A stretch of DNA of 64,000 nucleotides, taken from the NCBI GenBank assembly GCA_029706075.1, contig JAINUG010000055.1, forward strand, positions 4,224,399 through 4,288,398, given 5' to 3'. Every line of letters starts with the position of its first letter. The stretch's first letter is position 1. The position numbers and the translations under genes are program-made. Positions 8,541-21,985 of the stretch are shown here, in pieces. Source of the DNA: Aldrovandia affinis (taxonomy: Eukaryota > Chordata > Actinopteri > Notacanthiformes > Halosauridae). Under the pieces are notes generated by a model that worked only from the letters and a program-made list of their open reading frames with translations, did not search any database and was not told where the DNA came from.

Positions 8541-10676
8541 TTTTACTAGCTTGCTATCCATTAAGTAGGCAAAATGGCATGCTAAATTACACTAGTTAAA
8601 TTAAACAAAGACATGCACATGCACTGATTTTATTTAACAACATTGCCAATACCAATGCAGCAATACATTGTATACTGAGCTGGCCTTTCAGTTTTTTGTT
8701 TTTGTTTGTTTTGATTTTGTTGATAACATATGCCTACCATTTATTTGTGCAAAATTTAGTCTTTCGAGGCCCTCTCTAAGATTCATGGGATTCGTCCTTG
8801 CATTCAGTTATGGATTCAAGCAGCATTTTTACTTAAGGCAGACTTATAAATTATAAATAAATGCAGGAATTATTTTTTCAGTTTGGTGAGCTAATTTGCT
8901 TAATGTTTATTGCTAAATCAAATAAACTGTGAGTAGCCTAATTTAATTTAATTGTAAACATAGCTCAATGGCGATTGAGCTCTTAACTCATGCGTGTTTG
9001 TGACCTAGGTGCATCGGCTTACCAAAAATCATACATCAGAAAAAGTGCACGCACTCTAAAATATGGTCAAAATAAGCAAGCGTTTACTTCATGAATTGTT
9101 CATTAGAGTTTGGGCAGAAGGTTTTGAGAATGGCTCCCATTCAAAACCACAAAATTCTACTATCATTATCTTAGCTGTTTCATGGCCTATTTGGCTGAAA
9201 TCTACTCGGATTGCCGTGTGGTGTGTAGTCCTCGACTCTCAAACCAATCCGTTGAGCCTTTTTCTTTAACCAAGCCTCGGTAAAATGTCATCATTGAATG
9301 AAAAAAACAAACCTATAACAATTAAATATATATACAGTTCTCCACTACACACAGTATCACTCTTTCAAAGTGATACCTAGCTAAATACTAATGTTAATTT
9401 GCTTTCCAAGAATGAATCTGCTAATCGTTATTTATTGTTCCATGGCCCGATGCTTATTTTGAAATGTGATTGCCCAATTGGGCTACCACTAGTCAGTTTG
9501 TGGTAGCCCGAATAGAAAGATGGTAGCCCGAAAGAGTCCTCAATGAAGTCCAGGAGGGGTTTGTTAGGCATGACCTCCACCTGAAAAAACTTAAGTTATC
9601 TTAACTTATCACTTAAGTTAAGATACTATTATTTTCCAGGAATAATTACAACTTGTCCTTAATAATACTTAATAATTCTAGGTTTTTCATAAGGTGCAAA
9701 GAAGAACAGCTCTACTCTTTGAGAAAGGGGTGGGGTAACACTAAAAATGTTCAAATGTAGTTAAACAGTGATGCAATGAGTAAAGAGTACACCACCCATC
9801 CCTGAAGAGTAATCTAGTGGTTAGAGGTATAAAATCAGCTTTCAATGGGGAAAATATTCAGTTTATTCATTTTCAGCGGTACACTTGGATACAAAGCTAA
9901 ATGTGATGCCTGATACAATCAAACACTGTCAAAGCTGCTCACTTTTCTTGTAAATGATATAGATTTATTATATAGAGAATTATTTAGAAGCAAAGTACAA
10001 TAATTCATTTAAGAGCCTTAAGTGTCCTTGTACCCAGTCACTACATCCGAGAGCCCGGCCTCGTTCCTTCTGATGCATCTCCTCGAGGTGTATTGTATTC
10101 ACGTGCAGCCGTTATCATTCATGCGCAATGTGATGTCAGATATGCATGATAGAAGGTCAGGGGAATCCCGGGAGACTGAGGTTGCCGCGTGCTAATTGTA
10201 ACAAATAACTCACAAGAGGATAAGAGCTCCCCACACAGCCCGGTTTAAGGATTTCTGTGCACAACCAGTGTCTTACATTTCACTGCAAAATGAAATATGA
10301 GTATAATTTGCCGTGAAAAAAATATATATATCTGTATCTCAAGGTGCGCATTTAGCCTCTTGGCAGCCCGTTCGCTTTATAAATTGCAGCGCAGAACCTT
10401 GATTGCTGGAAGTGAACCATGAACAAGATGTAGCTCTTCATAACGATATAATTGAGCGAAAGCCGAGAGCGCCGTGTCTCGGGTGACTCCAAAAACAGAT
10501 CAGGGGTAAAGTACTTGGTACAAAGCAGCCAACTATAGGTACGCTTGGATACATCCAAATGTGGAAATAAAATGCTGTGACTACTAATTAAAAATGCATT
10601 TTGGATTTACCATACTTGCAAATGTTGTATACTGCAGTATATAAATTATTATGAAGCATTTTGCTGATTTGATACA
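8541..10676. other. Unique-looking AT-rich DNA, no gene seen
   Basis: No exon, LINE or transposon end was recognised. A perfect 11-bp-stem, 5-base-loop hairpin lies at 9598-9624. The segment 10080-10260 is more GC-rich and unique in appearance. Confidence 0.45.
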
Positions 10677-11220
10677 CAGTACCAGTCCAAAATTTGAGTA
10701 CACCTGCTGGAAACTACATTTATCTCATAATTGACAATGTTTTGCCCCATATAAGTTTCTGTAAATACTTTAAAGTGACAAAAAACACACGTAACAATAA
10801 ACAAAAGGAATATCAAAGCAATGTTCAAGAAAATAGAAAATTGTCTCTAAATCTTGGATTCCTCAAAATAGCCACTCTTTGCCATGATAACAGCCTCCCA
10901 ACACAGGCCATTCGATTAATAAGCTTCAGCAGGAAATCACCCGACATGTCTTTCCAGCTCTCGTGCAGCAATTCCCAAAGACACTTGTCGGTTGCTTTGC
11001 TTTGACTCTTCTGTCTAGTTTGTCCCATACAAGTTTTATGGGATTGAGGTTTGGACACTGGGCAGGCCAGGTCATTAGTTTGAGTTGTCCTTCACGTTCC
11101 TCCTTCACCAGATAGTTCTTGTACAACTTCAAGGTGTGTTTCGAGTCTTACTGAAGAATGAGGTGTCCGATTAGCCGTATTCCCGATGGAAGGTGTACTC
11201 AAATGTTTGACTGGTACTGT
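10677..11220 (-). mobile_element. Tc1-like element, internally deleted
   Basis: The ends are inverted repeats of about 30 bases: CAGTACCAGTCCAAAATTTG at the left and the complement of CAAATGTTTGACTGGTACTG at the right, with TA next to the right end. The minus strand keeps the transposase C-terminus (TWPAQCPNLNPIKLVWDKLDRR). The catalytic Glu of the usual PNPIELVW-type motif is Lys here, so even an intact reading frame would be inactive. At about 545 bases, most of the gene is gone. Confidence 0.85.
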
Positions 11221-12429
11221 ATATATACAGTATATTATATATAGGTTACAATGCAGTATATTTTTCTTCTGCATGGGAAATATGATTGACAGACATTTCA
11301 GCAACCTTTTAATGTATTGTATCCACTTGAACAAACAAACAAAAAGTAGTTATGTATCTGTCCTCATATTTGCAGGAAAAATTTAGTCATTGACTGATTG
11401 TGAGATTGTACTGCTACTGTCCTTGTATATATTTACAACAGTGAGAAGAGTACAGAGAATAACCATGGAACTACATATTAGGAGCAAAGAAAATTGTTAG
11501 GTGCGAGTAAATGGAAATTTTATTTCTGTTGTTTATTGGGGACAGGTGTTGGAAATTAGCCTTTGGCTCTAAACACTTAATGCAATGCATCTGATGCTTG
11601 TTTTTTTTTATAACAGTTGTCCCTAACAAATAAACAAACAAACAAATAAATAAATACGTTTCATGTATGGATGCTGTGTATTTCATTATAAGTTGCTTTC
11701 ACCCCCAGAGGCTAGCAAGAAGCTCATGGGTTTCCGAGTTTCATATAAATTGAATGGGAGCAATTGCTTTACCAAGGAAGACTGAAGACATTTATCACAT
11801 TGGTCCCCACGAAACTGACTCCATCCTTGACAAGTTTCAGCTGGTGAGCAATTTATGTGCTGCTGATCAGACCTGTGAAAAGTGCTATTCCATCGCTGTT
11901 GGTGACAGGATCTCGCTCGGACTGAAGTTTCCAAACTGGGCAAATCTCTCATGTTTAAAGCCCCCCGAAAGGTGTAATTTTGCGGATAATTTCCAACCAT
12001 CACGCTTCTACCTAGCCCTTGGTTAAAAATGAAATGGATGCTATTCCATTGACCATAACTCACATTGATAAAGAGGTTTCATTAGTTTTTCACTAGGCCT
12101 CATTGCAAGACTGGACTCTCGGTGTCTGTTTTTTATGTGATAAAAATAGGGAATGCTCTTAAAATGGCATGGCTTTTATACTGGGACGAACACGAGGCAA
12201 AAGACCCCGGTTAATCTCTAAATACTTCAACACAATTTAAAGAGAATCAGAACATCTTTAATTAGCTGACCTTGCATATCTGAACATACTCAAATACTTT
12301 GAAGCGACCCAGCATACTTTAAATGAGACTTGGAGACATCCTCGGCTGGTGTGTGGGCGAGCGTTCTGGCACAAAATGGCTGCCGCGCATCACCCAGGTG
12401 GGTGCTACACATTGGCTGTGGTTGACGTG
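11221..12429. other. No gene seen
   Basis: Starts with a short TA-rich patch next to the Tc1 element. ORFs of 66-125 codons, including overlapping ones on both strands at 11686-12063, show no domain or repeat signature. Confidence 0.45.
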
Positions 12430-12485
12430 AGCTTCACTGTAAAGCGCTTTGAGAATGTTAAAGGCACTATATAAAAGCAAGCCTT
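12430..12485 (+). mobile_element. LINE/SINE 3'-tail fragment
   Basis: TGTAAAGCGCTTTGAGAATG followed by GGCACTATATAAAAGCAAG resembles the 3' tails of common fish LINEs and SINEs. Only the tail is recognisable, so the family is unresolved. Confidence 0.45.
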
Positions 12486-12695
12486 TCAGCAACTGAAGGT
12501 AGATCGCTACCTTTTCAGGTAGGTACTTCAATAACTACCCACATCCAGAAAAAACATTTTAATATGTTTCAGAACATTCCTACACGTTCTTACACACCAC
12601 AATACATGTTTTAGCTCTACTTAGCATAGTTGGCAACTACGCCTAGCCTGGTCAGTCTCATCACAATTTAACACAGATTACATGACTGGACCAAG

Positions 12696-12857
12696 GTCTG
12701 TATTCAATAATGGTTTGTCTTTAACTTTGAATAACAAATAAATAAAAGTGTTACTTGTTTCAGTGCATTTCAGTTTTTTTCATGAATTTTGCTTATAGCC
12801 AACTAACTTGTCTTAGTCATGAGTTAAGGACAAATGTTGATTGTTGATTGAATCCAG
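12696..12857. mobile_element. Palindromic MITE, family shared with 30923
   Basis: The left end TCTGTATTCAATAATGG with TCTTTAACTTTGA is mirrored by the right part GAGTTAAGGACAAATGTTGA ending TTGAATCCAG. The same ends occur at 30923-31123. No coding capacity; superfamily unknown. Confidence 0.55.
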
Positions 12858-15800
12858 CCTAATACTCCACACTTCTGTTCATTTCCTTTCTTCAATTTCA
12901 GGTTCCAACTGTGTGCAGGTTTGTTATTGCTGAGACTATCATTTTGTCACTGTGGCCTGAAACAGAGATGTCCATGAAATTTTATAAATATTCTGAATTC
13001 AAGCATAAAATGTCATTTAAAAAATAGACTGGCTTCTCTTACTTTTTGTACCCTGTTGGCTTGTACTAGAAATTAAGCCAAAGTATATATATATGTTTTT
13101 ATGGTGTCAAGTGATGAAAGCTTCAGTTTAAACAGTTCTTTCAAGGTTTTCTTTTTTTCAAGGTATTTTCAAGGAACAATTACATGAGCTTGTGGACTGA
13201 TTGATTAATTATTTTGCACAGAATTGAATGTCCCTATGAATTACAAGAGAAATCTTCAGACTGCTTATCCGCATGGCAAGAGTCTCAGTGATACAATGAA
13301 CAAGTCTATTTTTTTAAAGCTCTTTGTGATATTTGCAATAACTTTGACTTTTAATCGCCCGGGGATTTTTTTTAAAGCTTATACAGCATTTTATCATAAC
13401 TCTACTTGACCTTACTTCAACGTGTTTGAGTCTATTTATATATTAGAAAAGTTTGCTACAGTAGCCCTGAGGTGTTTTTTTGTGCCTGTGAGAGAGTTTA
13501 GTCAGCAAGATTGTTTTCACCCTAAAGACGTCGCAGATGATGGACATACATTAACAGGGTGACAGATGTCACTGTACAACCTGCCGTTTCATAAAAACGG
13601 AAAGCTATCATCGTAAGGAAAGACAAGGTTGTTCTACATCAAACCGTCACGTCAGGGGTAACATTTACATTACAAGGCTAATAGAAAGATTAGCATTAAG
13701 CCCACTTAATTTTCATAAAATCAGCAGGCTTAAATCGTAGCTGAACTAATCACCTTGTATCCAGCTCACAATGCAAACTGTGTGACGGGAAAGAGTGTCT
13801 GCCTTCTTGTGAGTGACAGCATTCTTTGAACTTGGTCTTATGGAAAGTTGAGCGGCTTTTTTTTTTTTTTTTTTGTGTATGTCTATGCCTCCAGAACCAC
13901 TTCAATGCGCCTTGGCATGGATTCTACAAGTGTCTGGAACAAAACGCGAGCAAATCAAGGACCAGGGATCCCATGTAAATTTCAGCCAAGCTGAACACTT
14001 GCCATCGACTAGCCAGCAGTGTCACCTTGTAACGTCCATTAACCATCTGTGCAAATTTAGAACCTATTTCTATTGGTCTATGAACCAAAGTCTTTCAGGG
14101 TGTGGTCCGCATGGTCTAAACCAGAGGTCTCAAACTTAATACCACAGAGGGCCGTGTGTATGCACTGCTGCCTTCTACTACTCATTCAGCCATAAGCATT
14201 TACACCTCTGTGCATTTTTCAAGTTAAAGCACAGAATATAGGCATCATCAAAATTGTCTGCTAAATGGCATATATATGACCATGGTGTGTGACCACATTG
14301 TCCCGCTGTCCGGACATTCACGACGACGGACATTCCATCCGCTCAACAGCGATCTCATCAGCGGTGTTTCCCCTCCGCAGTGAAATGGGGGGTGGAACAC
14401 ACAGCTGCAGAATAGCGAGTTTACTCACATAACAATATCGCAACATTATACCACAGAGTATAAATGTGATCGCAGTGATATAACAGTTGCCGCTACCGTA
14501 GGCGTTGTAACAGCAGCCGCCATGGATGGAGCACGCCATTGCTGACTGGTGAGAATGCACTCCCATGGCAGAGCTCAGCTGCGCTAGAACTCCAGGTATA
14601 AGCTTGTGTGTGAGCCTCTTCAGCTCCCAGAGTCAGATCAGAGAGAGTGTCACAGAGGGAATGCTGAGGAAAGCACACAGACATGATAAGGTGGCAAACA
14701 GTAGGGGGGGTATAATCGATGTGTGGATATACGTTGTCAAACTGTGTCACGGCTATCCCAGCGCACTGTGAGGAGAAACTGTGCTGGAATCACTGGAGCA
14801 CACCATAGAGCTGTTGTGGTTTGCTAGTGACTGGTCTGGTTAGGAGGGGGGGTGGGATATAGCGATGGCAGCTAGTTAACTCAAAAGGCCTGTATCATCG
14901 GTGAGCTGTGAGGATGACCCGACGCTGTGACATGAACACAAACACCCTGCAATGAGATCCGGCATAAAGTTGTATGGACACACACCCAAACGCATGCGCA
15001 CACACACACGCACACACACACACAGACACACGCATACAGGCTGGCAATGTTATTGCTTCAACACTGTTAGCCTGCGTGCTGCAGCCAAGTTTTAGGAGGA
15101 GTAAGAGCTAGTGCCTTGTGGTAAGGCGGGCTTGGGCAGTTTTGGGCAGTTTTGGGCAGTTCTCACGCTCCAGTGGGCCTGGATGTATGATAAAATCTCG
15201 CAACGTTAGAAATAGTAATATACTTTTATTGCTGCTCGGATCGTCTACGATCCAGTCGACCTCAGGGGGTTAATGAAGATGGGGACATTATATTTGTGCA
15301 AAACATGGCTGCTCGCTGACATGTCATTTTTTAATATTTTTTATCTACATAAAAATCTTAATAAACACGTTTACAGCATTGACTTGACATCTTTATATAA
15401 AAATGTATCTATGCGGTTCTTTCAGAAATAATCTATCACTCTACTTATGCGTGTATGTTTGTAGGAAAATTTTAACTACGTACCTGTATTTTGGATATTG
15501 GCTAAAAGCTGTTTTGGCAAAATGTAACAAAATCATCAGAAACATTTAAGAAACATGACTGCAAACATTGACATTGGTTTTCACTGTTAGTTTTTCATGT
15601 TTACAACAATTTGATGCACATCATTGTTGGATTGGCCTTGCTTGTATGAAATCCATTTTGAAACCTTGTTCTGGTGGCCCTGAGTGGGATGTGTCATAGG
15701 TGAGGAGATGTATGACTCATATTGTAAATACATATGACATTCTGACTGTAATGCGTCTTTCACATTCAAAGCACAGTGGCAAGGGTGTGACATTCCCATC

Positions 15801-16894
15801 ACTGATTTTAATCGAGAGAACAGGGCAGAAATGACAAAGTGTACTTACAGCCATGGGTCATGCCATACTTTCACTGTTGCACTTGGTGAGGTGCTAGTGC
15901 CCGACCAATCGCTAGTTGAATTGAGAAGCATGAAATATCTTTTCAAGATGGTGGAAGTCAACTGGTATAAAGGTTTGAAGGTTTCATTGCATATTGGTGT
16001 AATGATATCCTCTTTCAGATTTATTTAAAAACAGTATATACATAGATATTTTACTTATTCTGAGATTAGCCGGCTCAACCATGTGCTCATAACTGGCCAG
16101 AATCATAAAATAGCGGTTCACTAGAAAGTTATCTGTGGAAGTTGTTTTCTGTGTGATGGTAAAGATCGCCCATCTTTTTTTGAGTGGAAACATTCTTTGA
16201 ATTTGGCCTTGCACAAAGTTGAGCAGCTTTGTACGCGTATGCACTATCTGTGTGAAACCGGCATGATTCACCAAGGAGCTAAAAATGCATCAAAATCTGA
16301 GCTATAGATATACACAAACAAGCTATAGAGAGGCACTTGCAGTGAAGGTTTTTTTTAAGGATTGAATCGCCTCCCTAAACACACTGATGTTTGATGCTTG
16401 ACGTGATAAACCCTCAACGCATTACATCCTGTTCAATTTTATCCCGTTAAACAAGAGGCTGACAACAGAGGATCATCCCTTCTATGGCTCTGTTAAGTTG
16501 ATAGAGAATGATTCTGCCCTACGCCCTGTTCCATAATCAAACAAAGGCCACATTTCTTCAACAATAAATATGATGCAGCAATGCTCCTATGAATCCTCCT
16601 ACTCTCTCATCCAAGTGCAAAAAATATATGCTTCTGCGATGAGAAATATCTTTCATCAGCTCTACAAAGCAAAAGATAAACCTGCAGAGGATCTAAAATA
16701 TGTAAAATACGTTTAATATTAGCACATTCTACTTTTTTGGATGCTTTTATTAAATATCATTTTCATACAAGTTGTAGCTGGTATATTTCAGTGCTTAGTC
16801 GTTTATTTTTTTATTTTTCCACAGTGGATATTAATATTTCACAGCTGTTGTGGGCTTTGGATTTTCTCTCCATGTCCACGATTTCGGTCAGGTG
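12858..16894. other. No gene seen; scattered repeat fragments
   Basis: Contains a poly-T run (13860-13874), a possible hAT-type end near 14125 (CAGAGGTCTCAAACTTA), a triplicated TTTTGGGCAG near 15135-15162, a CA-rich microsatellite near 14980-15035 and a piggyBac-like end at 15240-15273. Segments near 13790-13865 and 16165-16230 resemble each other (CATTCTTTGAA, then AAAGTTGAGC), so both belong to an unidentified dispersed repeat. Confidence 0.4.
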
Positions 16895-17345
16895 TTTTAG
16901 GGCTCCATTGATTGGATGGTGCTCTGATTGGATGGTGCACTTTGATTGGATGAAGCTTCTTTGCAGTCCTTGGACTTGCCTCGTTAGTCAGGATGTCTTT
17001 CACCTGTGCTGTCCCAGATAGTATTTAAGACTCTCTGTCCCAGGGCTTCATTGGGGGAGATGATACACCATAAGGCTGACACCTCTGTTTTCTGTCTTTA
17101 CATGTATTCGAGACACTTGTTTTAGTCCCAGTATTTTGGTTTTGAGTTTGTTTAAGAGTTTGTTGAAACTGTCCTTCGAGGTACAGTGCGACTTTCAGTG
17201 GGAGCCCCCAGCCACTTTCTAGATACCTTCCCTCTTTTGGTTTGTGTAACAGTTGGTTGTCAGCTGGCCTTTTGTTCATTCCCCGGAGCAGCATTTATTT
17301 TGGGTTGTTTTTGGAACATGACCTAGCTTTATATCCGTTACAAGT
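16895..17345 (+). mobile_element. LTR-like fragment with three CCAAT boxes (candidate)
   Basis: Three spaced GATTGGATG motifs (inverted CCAAT boxes) are followed about 100 bases later by TATTTAAG, the layout of an LTR or simple promoter. No clear TG...CA ends or coding region were found, so this is a weak call. Confidence 0.25.
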
Positions 17346-20300
17346 AAATACCATTTGAGCAACATTGCTAAATTATTTAAACCGTTTCAACTGCCCCTGA
17401 AATTGTATATTTTTTAAAAAGTATTTGAGAACTTCATTAAAAATTGAGCACTGCAGTGTAATGCAAACAACCGGTTTTGCCAATTTATACCAAAAATGAA
17501 TTAATTCAAACAGCAATTTCACTTTGTCCTTAACTGTGATCGATGAATATGAATTTAAGCACGGAATGTATTATTTTATTTTTTTCAATTCTTACAGTGT
17601 GGTTCATACATTTGAACAACTGTACACTTGTTCTGTAGGAGAATGGGGGGGGAAAAATCCTGCTTAAATCAGCTGCTCAAAGTTAAAATGGGATACAGAA
17701 TGCATTCCTCAGACAATGTGGCTTTTCTTGCTAAGGACCGCTCTATTCCAGTGCAATGCCCTACTCGATAGACTTGCAGGCCACTGTAGTTTGCTGACTA
17801 CAGCTCATGAAGGTCAGTGTTTTTTTACAGAAATGTTCACAATGATTAAAGACCGCCGTCAAGGTCTTGGCCACTTATTTTCCAAATCAACAGGCACTAC
17901 ATTAACATTGACACACCCAAAATTGATCGCACACCACCACTAGCTTATTATAATTTGTGTTGTTTATTCAAAGTTGAGTTGTTGGGTTAAAATGTTATGC
18001 ACATGTAAGCAGAAGTCTGCTGCTGGAAATCACTTGACTGAAGAAGAAAAAACGAACGCAGAATTGCAATTAGAAAGAGCGCATGTTGTTCCCGTGCAGC
18101 CGTGCTTGCTTGGAGCTGCAGCGAGTATTTTCAGTGAATGTCCCAAATCTTTAATGGTCCCCGTAAATTCCCACCGGGAATATTGCGCAGGGTCCTTTTG
18201 TGTTTTAAACTTTTAAAAGCCCACTTAGACCCTCAATGTGCAAACACCGCTCGTATCAGGGACCATTGCATATTACTCTTTGAAGACACTTCAGATTCAG
18301 AACAAAGACCATACTAAAGGTATGGGTCAAACAAAGAAAGATGAGCACACAACACCTCAGGGAGTAGCTCCCAAGTGGCTGATCGGGTAAAGATGCTGAT
18401 CATAGCTTAGTTGTAGTGTAGTGTTCAGAAGTAGTGTGCAGGTTCAGGTGTAGGGTACAGGTACGGGTGTATTTGTAGGGTGCAAGTCCTGGCGTAGGGT
18501 ATAGGTGTAAGTATAGGGTACAGGTACAGGTGTAGAGTTCAGGTGTAGGGTACAGGTCTAGATGCATGTGTAGGGTGCAGGTGTGGGGTGCAGTTGAGCA
18601 GGTATAGGGCACAGGTGTATGGTGCGGGTGATTTGTGGGGAAACGATTGGTGATTCCAAATTGCAGAGAGAAAATCTGAAACACTGTTTTACAAATTGCA
18701 GGAGAAAAATATCTAATGCAGGCTTGAATGTTTGTATTTCTTTTCAATATCTGGGGATAATCTATAAATAATCAGAGTAGAAGTAGTGCAGTATGTATTT
18801 ACCATGCATATACTGAGCCCAACAAAAGCTGAAATCATATTCAAAATGGAGAGAAATTAAACAGCTGGAGCATAGGGAGAGATTAGTGTTGGTCGAATAA
18901 ATATAATGCTTATTAGACAGAATAATTACTCTAAGGTTAGGTGACTGATTTTTTTTATTTTTATAAGCTCATTAATTCCATTTAAATGTTCGGGCTGAAC
19001 AATTTGTGCATCCCCAAGCTGATTTCAAGCAATATGTTTCAACAAAACAATTTCAACCCCACCACCCAAATCATCTTTTATGTCATAATTGTCAAGCTTA
19101 CAGCAGCAAGTGAAGATGTATTAAAACAAATCTTTAAAAAAACAAAAACTGTAACTCTATTTGGCATTGCACCTTGAGGGAATGAAATTTCAGCAAGAAA
19201 CCCTTGCTTCTGTAGAATTATCAGTTTTAACCATCCATCTACATGGGAGGTGGACCTGAAAGGATGTTGGATATTATTATTCGCTTGTATATGCAGTATT
19301 TTATTATTTATTCGTTTATTTGTAAGGGACAAGCACAGAGAACATTGACAGCCACAGAAGCAGTGCCCGATGCAGTGTACATGTGTATATAGCCAAAGCA
19401 AATTTCCAACACCAGTCCCTTGATGGGCATTTATAGTGCAATCAATCAATAAAATTACATTGTTGCAGTTTATAATCAGTGCATACAATGACCGAAAACA
19501 ACAACAGCAACCATACATGACACGACAAAAAAAACGAAAAACAAGTTTAGAACATGAGCTCAAATACAATAATGATTAGCTGCTGTCATGATTACAATTT
19601 CAGCCAAGTTATAGCCAGGACTTGATTGTTGTGGAAAACATTTTAAAATCATGGATTTGTTTTGAACTGCCAGGTAGAGAATTCCAGAGTGTCGTACCTT
19701 TAATTGAAAATGCAGTATTCAATTGGTATTTGGCTTTCGTCTGTTTACGTTATCTGATATATTTCTTAGTGTTTTCATTGATCAGAATGCTGGTTTAATC
19801 CAATGTGGTCTGTACACCTGGAGGGAAGATTGAAGTCAGGGTTTTTAGCCTGTTCTGCCTTGGTAGCCTTGCATAATTCCCGGGACCACCTTGCAATCAG
19901 GGACTGTAATCAGGGAGCATTAAAAGAGAAGACTGTTTTTGAATGCTAATTGCACTGAATATACCCCCCCCCCGCTCCCATAGGAACCTTTTCCTGATCA
20001 CAGCTAGATGCCTCGCTGACAAATCTGGGACTTGCATGATATGCACAGGACATTTTATTTGCAATTTCCATGGACTTTGGCTATAATATGGCTACAAAAT
20101 ACTCAACAAAGCAAAAAAAGAATCACCAAAGCAATACCGAAACAGTAACAAAGAACCCCCCCACCAAAAAACAAACAAACAAAAAAAAACTTTTCGATGA
20201 CCCTTTGTCTTTGTCTTTCTCTTTGACAGTAGAGAGGCACACCATACATACTGAGATATTCAACAGGGAAGCAAAGAGACCAGTCTGAAAAAAAAGCCAA

Positions 20301-20435
20301 GTGGCTAACTTGATTAGCTTCAAACACCTAATTGCCCTGTTGAGCGTGGGAGATGGGTGCAGACTGCAGAATTCACTGAGCTCTTCTGAAACATTCTGCT
20401 CTAGTTTACATGCATATTTTACAGGGCATTCTAAT
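17346..20435. other. No gene seen; one minisatellite and a possible LINE fragment
   Basis: Apart from the degenerate minisatellite at 18415-18615, a segment at 19300-19450 (TTATTTGTAAGGGACAAGCA) resembles a LINE 3' UTR. The 163-codon minus-strand ORF at 19078-19569 shows no domain. Confidence 0.4.
18415..18615. repeat. Degenerate minisatellite, GTGTAGGGTACAG-type units
   Basis: Variants of a 12-18 base unit (TGTAGGGTACAGGT) recur irregularly, at least ten times. The Pro/Thr/Tyr-rich minus-strand ORF at 18400-18747 is produced by it. Confidence 0.75.
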
Positions 20436-20649
20436 AGTGTAGAGTAATGGTTATGGAACCGGGCTTGTAATGCAAAGGTTGCAGGTTCGGGGTCCCAGGT
20501 GGGGCACTGCCGTTGTACCTTTGAGCAAGGTGCTTAACCTGATTTGTTTCAGTAAATGTCCAGCTGTATAAATGGATTGTATGAAATAAATGTAAAATGT
20601 GTAAATCGCTCTGGATAAGTGTCCGCTAAATGGATGTAATGTAATGTAG
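20436..20649 (+). mobile_element. V-SINE (tRNA-derived)
   Basis: The head has a tRNA-like A box (GTGTAGAGTAATGG) and B box (GGTTGCAGGTTCGGGGTCC). The conserved V-SINE core follows (GGGGCACTGCCGTTGTACC, GAGCAAGGTGCTTAACC), then a LINE-like tail (CGCTCTGGATAAGTGTCCGC) and ATGTAATGTA repeats. Other copies are at 37011-37212 and, reversed, 54655-54869. Confidence 0.88.
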
Positions 20650-21943
20650 TACTTTACCTGTGTTTAAAGGTACAGCAGTCATAATGGATAAGGTGCAAAT
20701 TACCCCAACAATTACCAAGTAAAACAGAACTATTAAGGCTTCCCAAAGCCTTATAATTCTTATAATGAATATTGCTATTGATATTAATATTTCTAGTCTG
20801 TTGATGGCCTTTGTCAAAAGGAACCATTTTTGTTTTAATTTTTTATTCTTGTGACACTGAGGACGCCATTAACCGAAACACGTCAACCACAAAAGGAAAA
20901 ATAATAAAAGGAGTACTTATGATTTAATATCCTTCTTTACTTAACTTGATATCTGAGTGTGGGCATCAGTGTGCCTTTTTGCAATGATATTTTAGGAGCC
21001 AACACCCCTTTTTTAGCAAAACAAAGTTCCAAGAACATACCCTTTTTAGTTTTATTCATATAATTTGTATGATTCAGTATAAATAAATTATCCCACAATA
21101 TAAATGTGTTTTAAAGCAGGTTTTATTTAAGATGGACGTTGCTTTAGGAGGGTTGCATTTACGAGGGTTTAAAAGGATTTTCGTCTTGGGGCTTGTCCTT
21201 GGGGCACCTGGCCTTTAGGAAGACGTTGTTCCCCCCTATTGGACATCAATGACGAGGGAGAGAAAACAGAAAACGGAAGTGGAGATGGGGAAGCAGTGGG
21301 GTGCTGGAAACAGCTGGCGCGTGGGGGGAAAATGGGGGGGTACGTTGTGAATTTAAAACCTGTTGGGAAAATTGGTTTCAGCCGGTTCAGGGGAAACGTC
21401 AGGAGTTATCTAAAAATGTCCCTCCCGAATCTTTGTTTAGAATCCCCAATAACTCCACAAACTCTGGGAGCATTGCTTCAGCAAATGAGAACAGTTCTGT
21501 TGGAATAACCAGTGACGATCACAGCCCCATGAAACCCTACTCTACTGTCTTCGGAGGAAGGACAGTCCGCTGTCTCCACCCCTCCCCTGCTCGTCACGGT
21601 CAGGGCAGAACGAGCCGTTTTCTTATAAACAGTCCAAAAGGTCAAAAATCTAAAACCTTTCCAATACGATTCCCACAAAGAAAGCAGGGATGCTTTTTGG
21701 TCTAATGGTGCGCAGTAAAAGCTCAGTTGATTCTATGAAACTGTCACAGGCCGATGATTGTGAATTATAAGGTCTAATGTTATTCAGAGTCTCTAACCCA
21801 ATATCTGTCTGTAAGGTGAATTGGCAAAGGCATTAGAAGTTATTATTGCACGTGCTGTGTACTTTATTAGCACTTCTAGGGTATGATCACAACTTTATTT
21901 AACTCCATTAGACTGTAAAGGGATTTCTTCCTACAACTATTAC

Positions 21944-21985
<42 letters not shown>

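Noticed and set aside
13873..14139. ORF starting with PEPLQCALAWILQVSGT
   Set aside because: It resembles a non-coding piece of a common fish transposon and follows a poly-T run; no ends or motif could be confirmed.
19078..19569. 163-codon minus-strand ORF
   Set aside because: No domain, signal or repeat similarity is recognisable. Its Cys-rich start covers LINE-like sequence.
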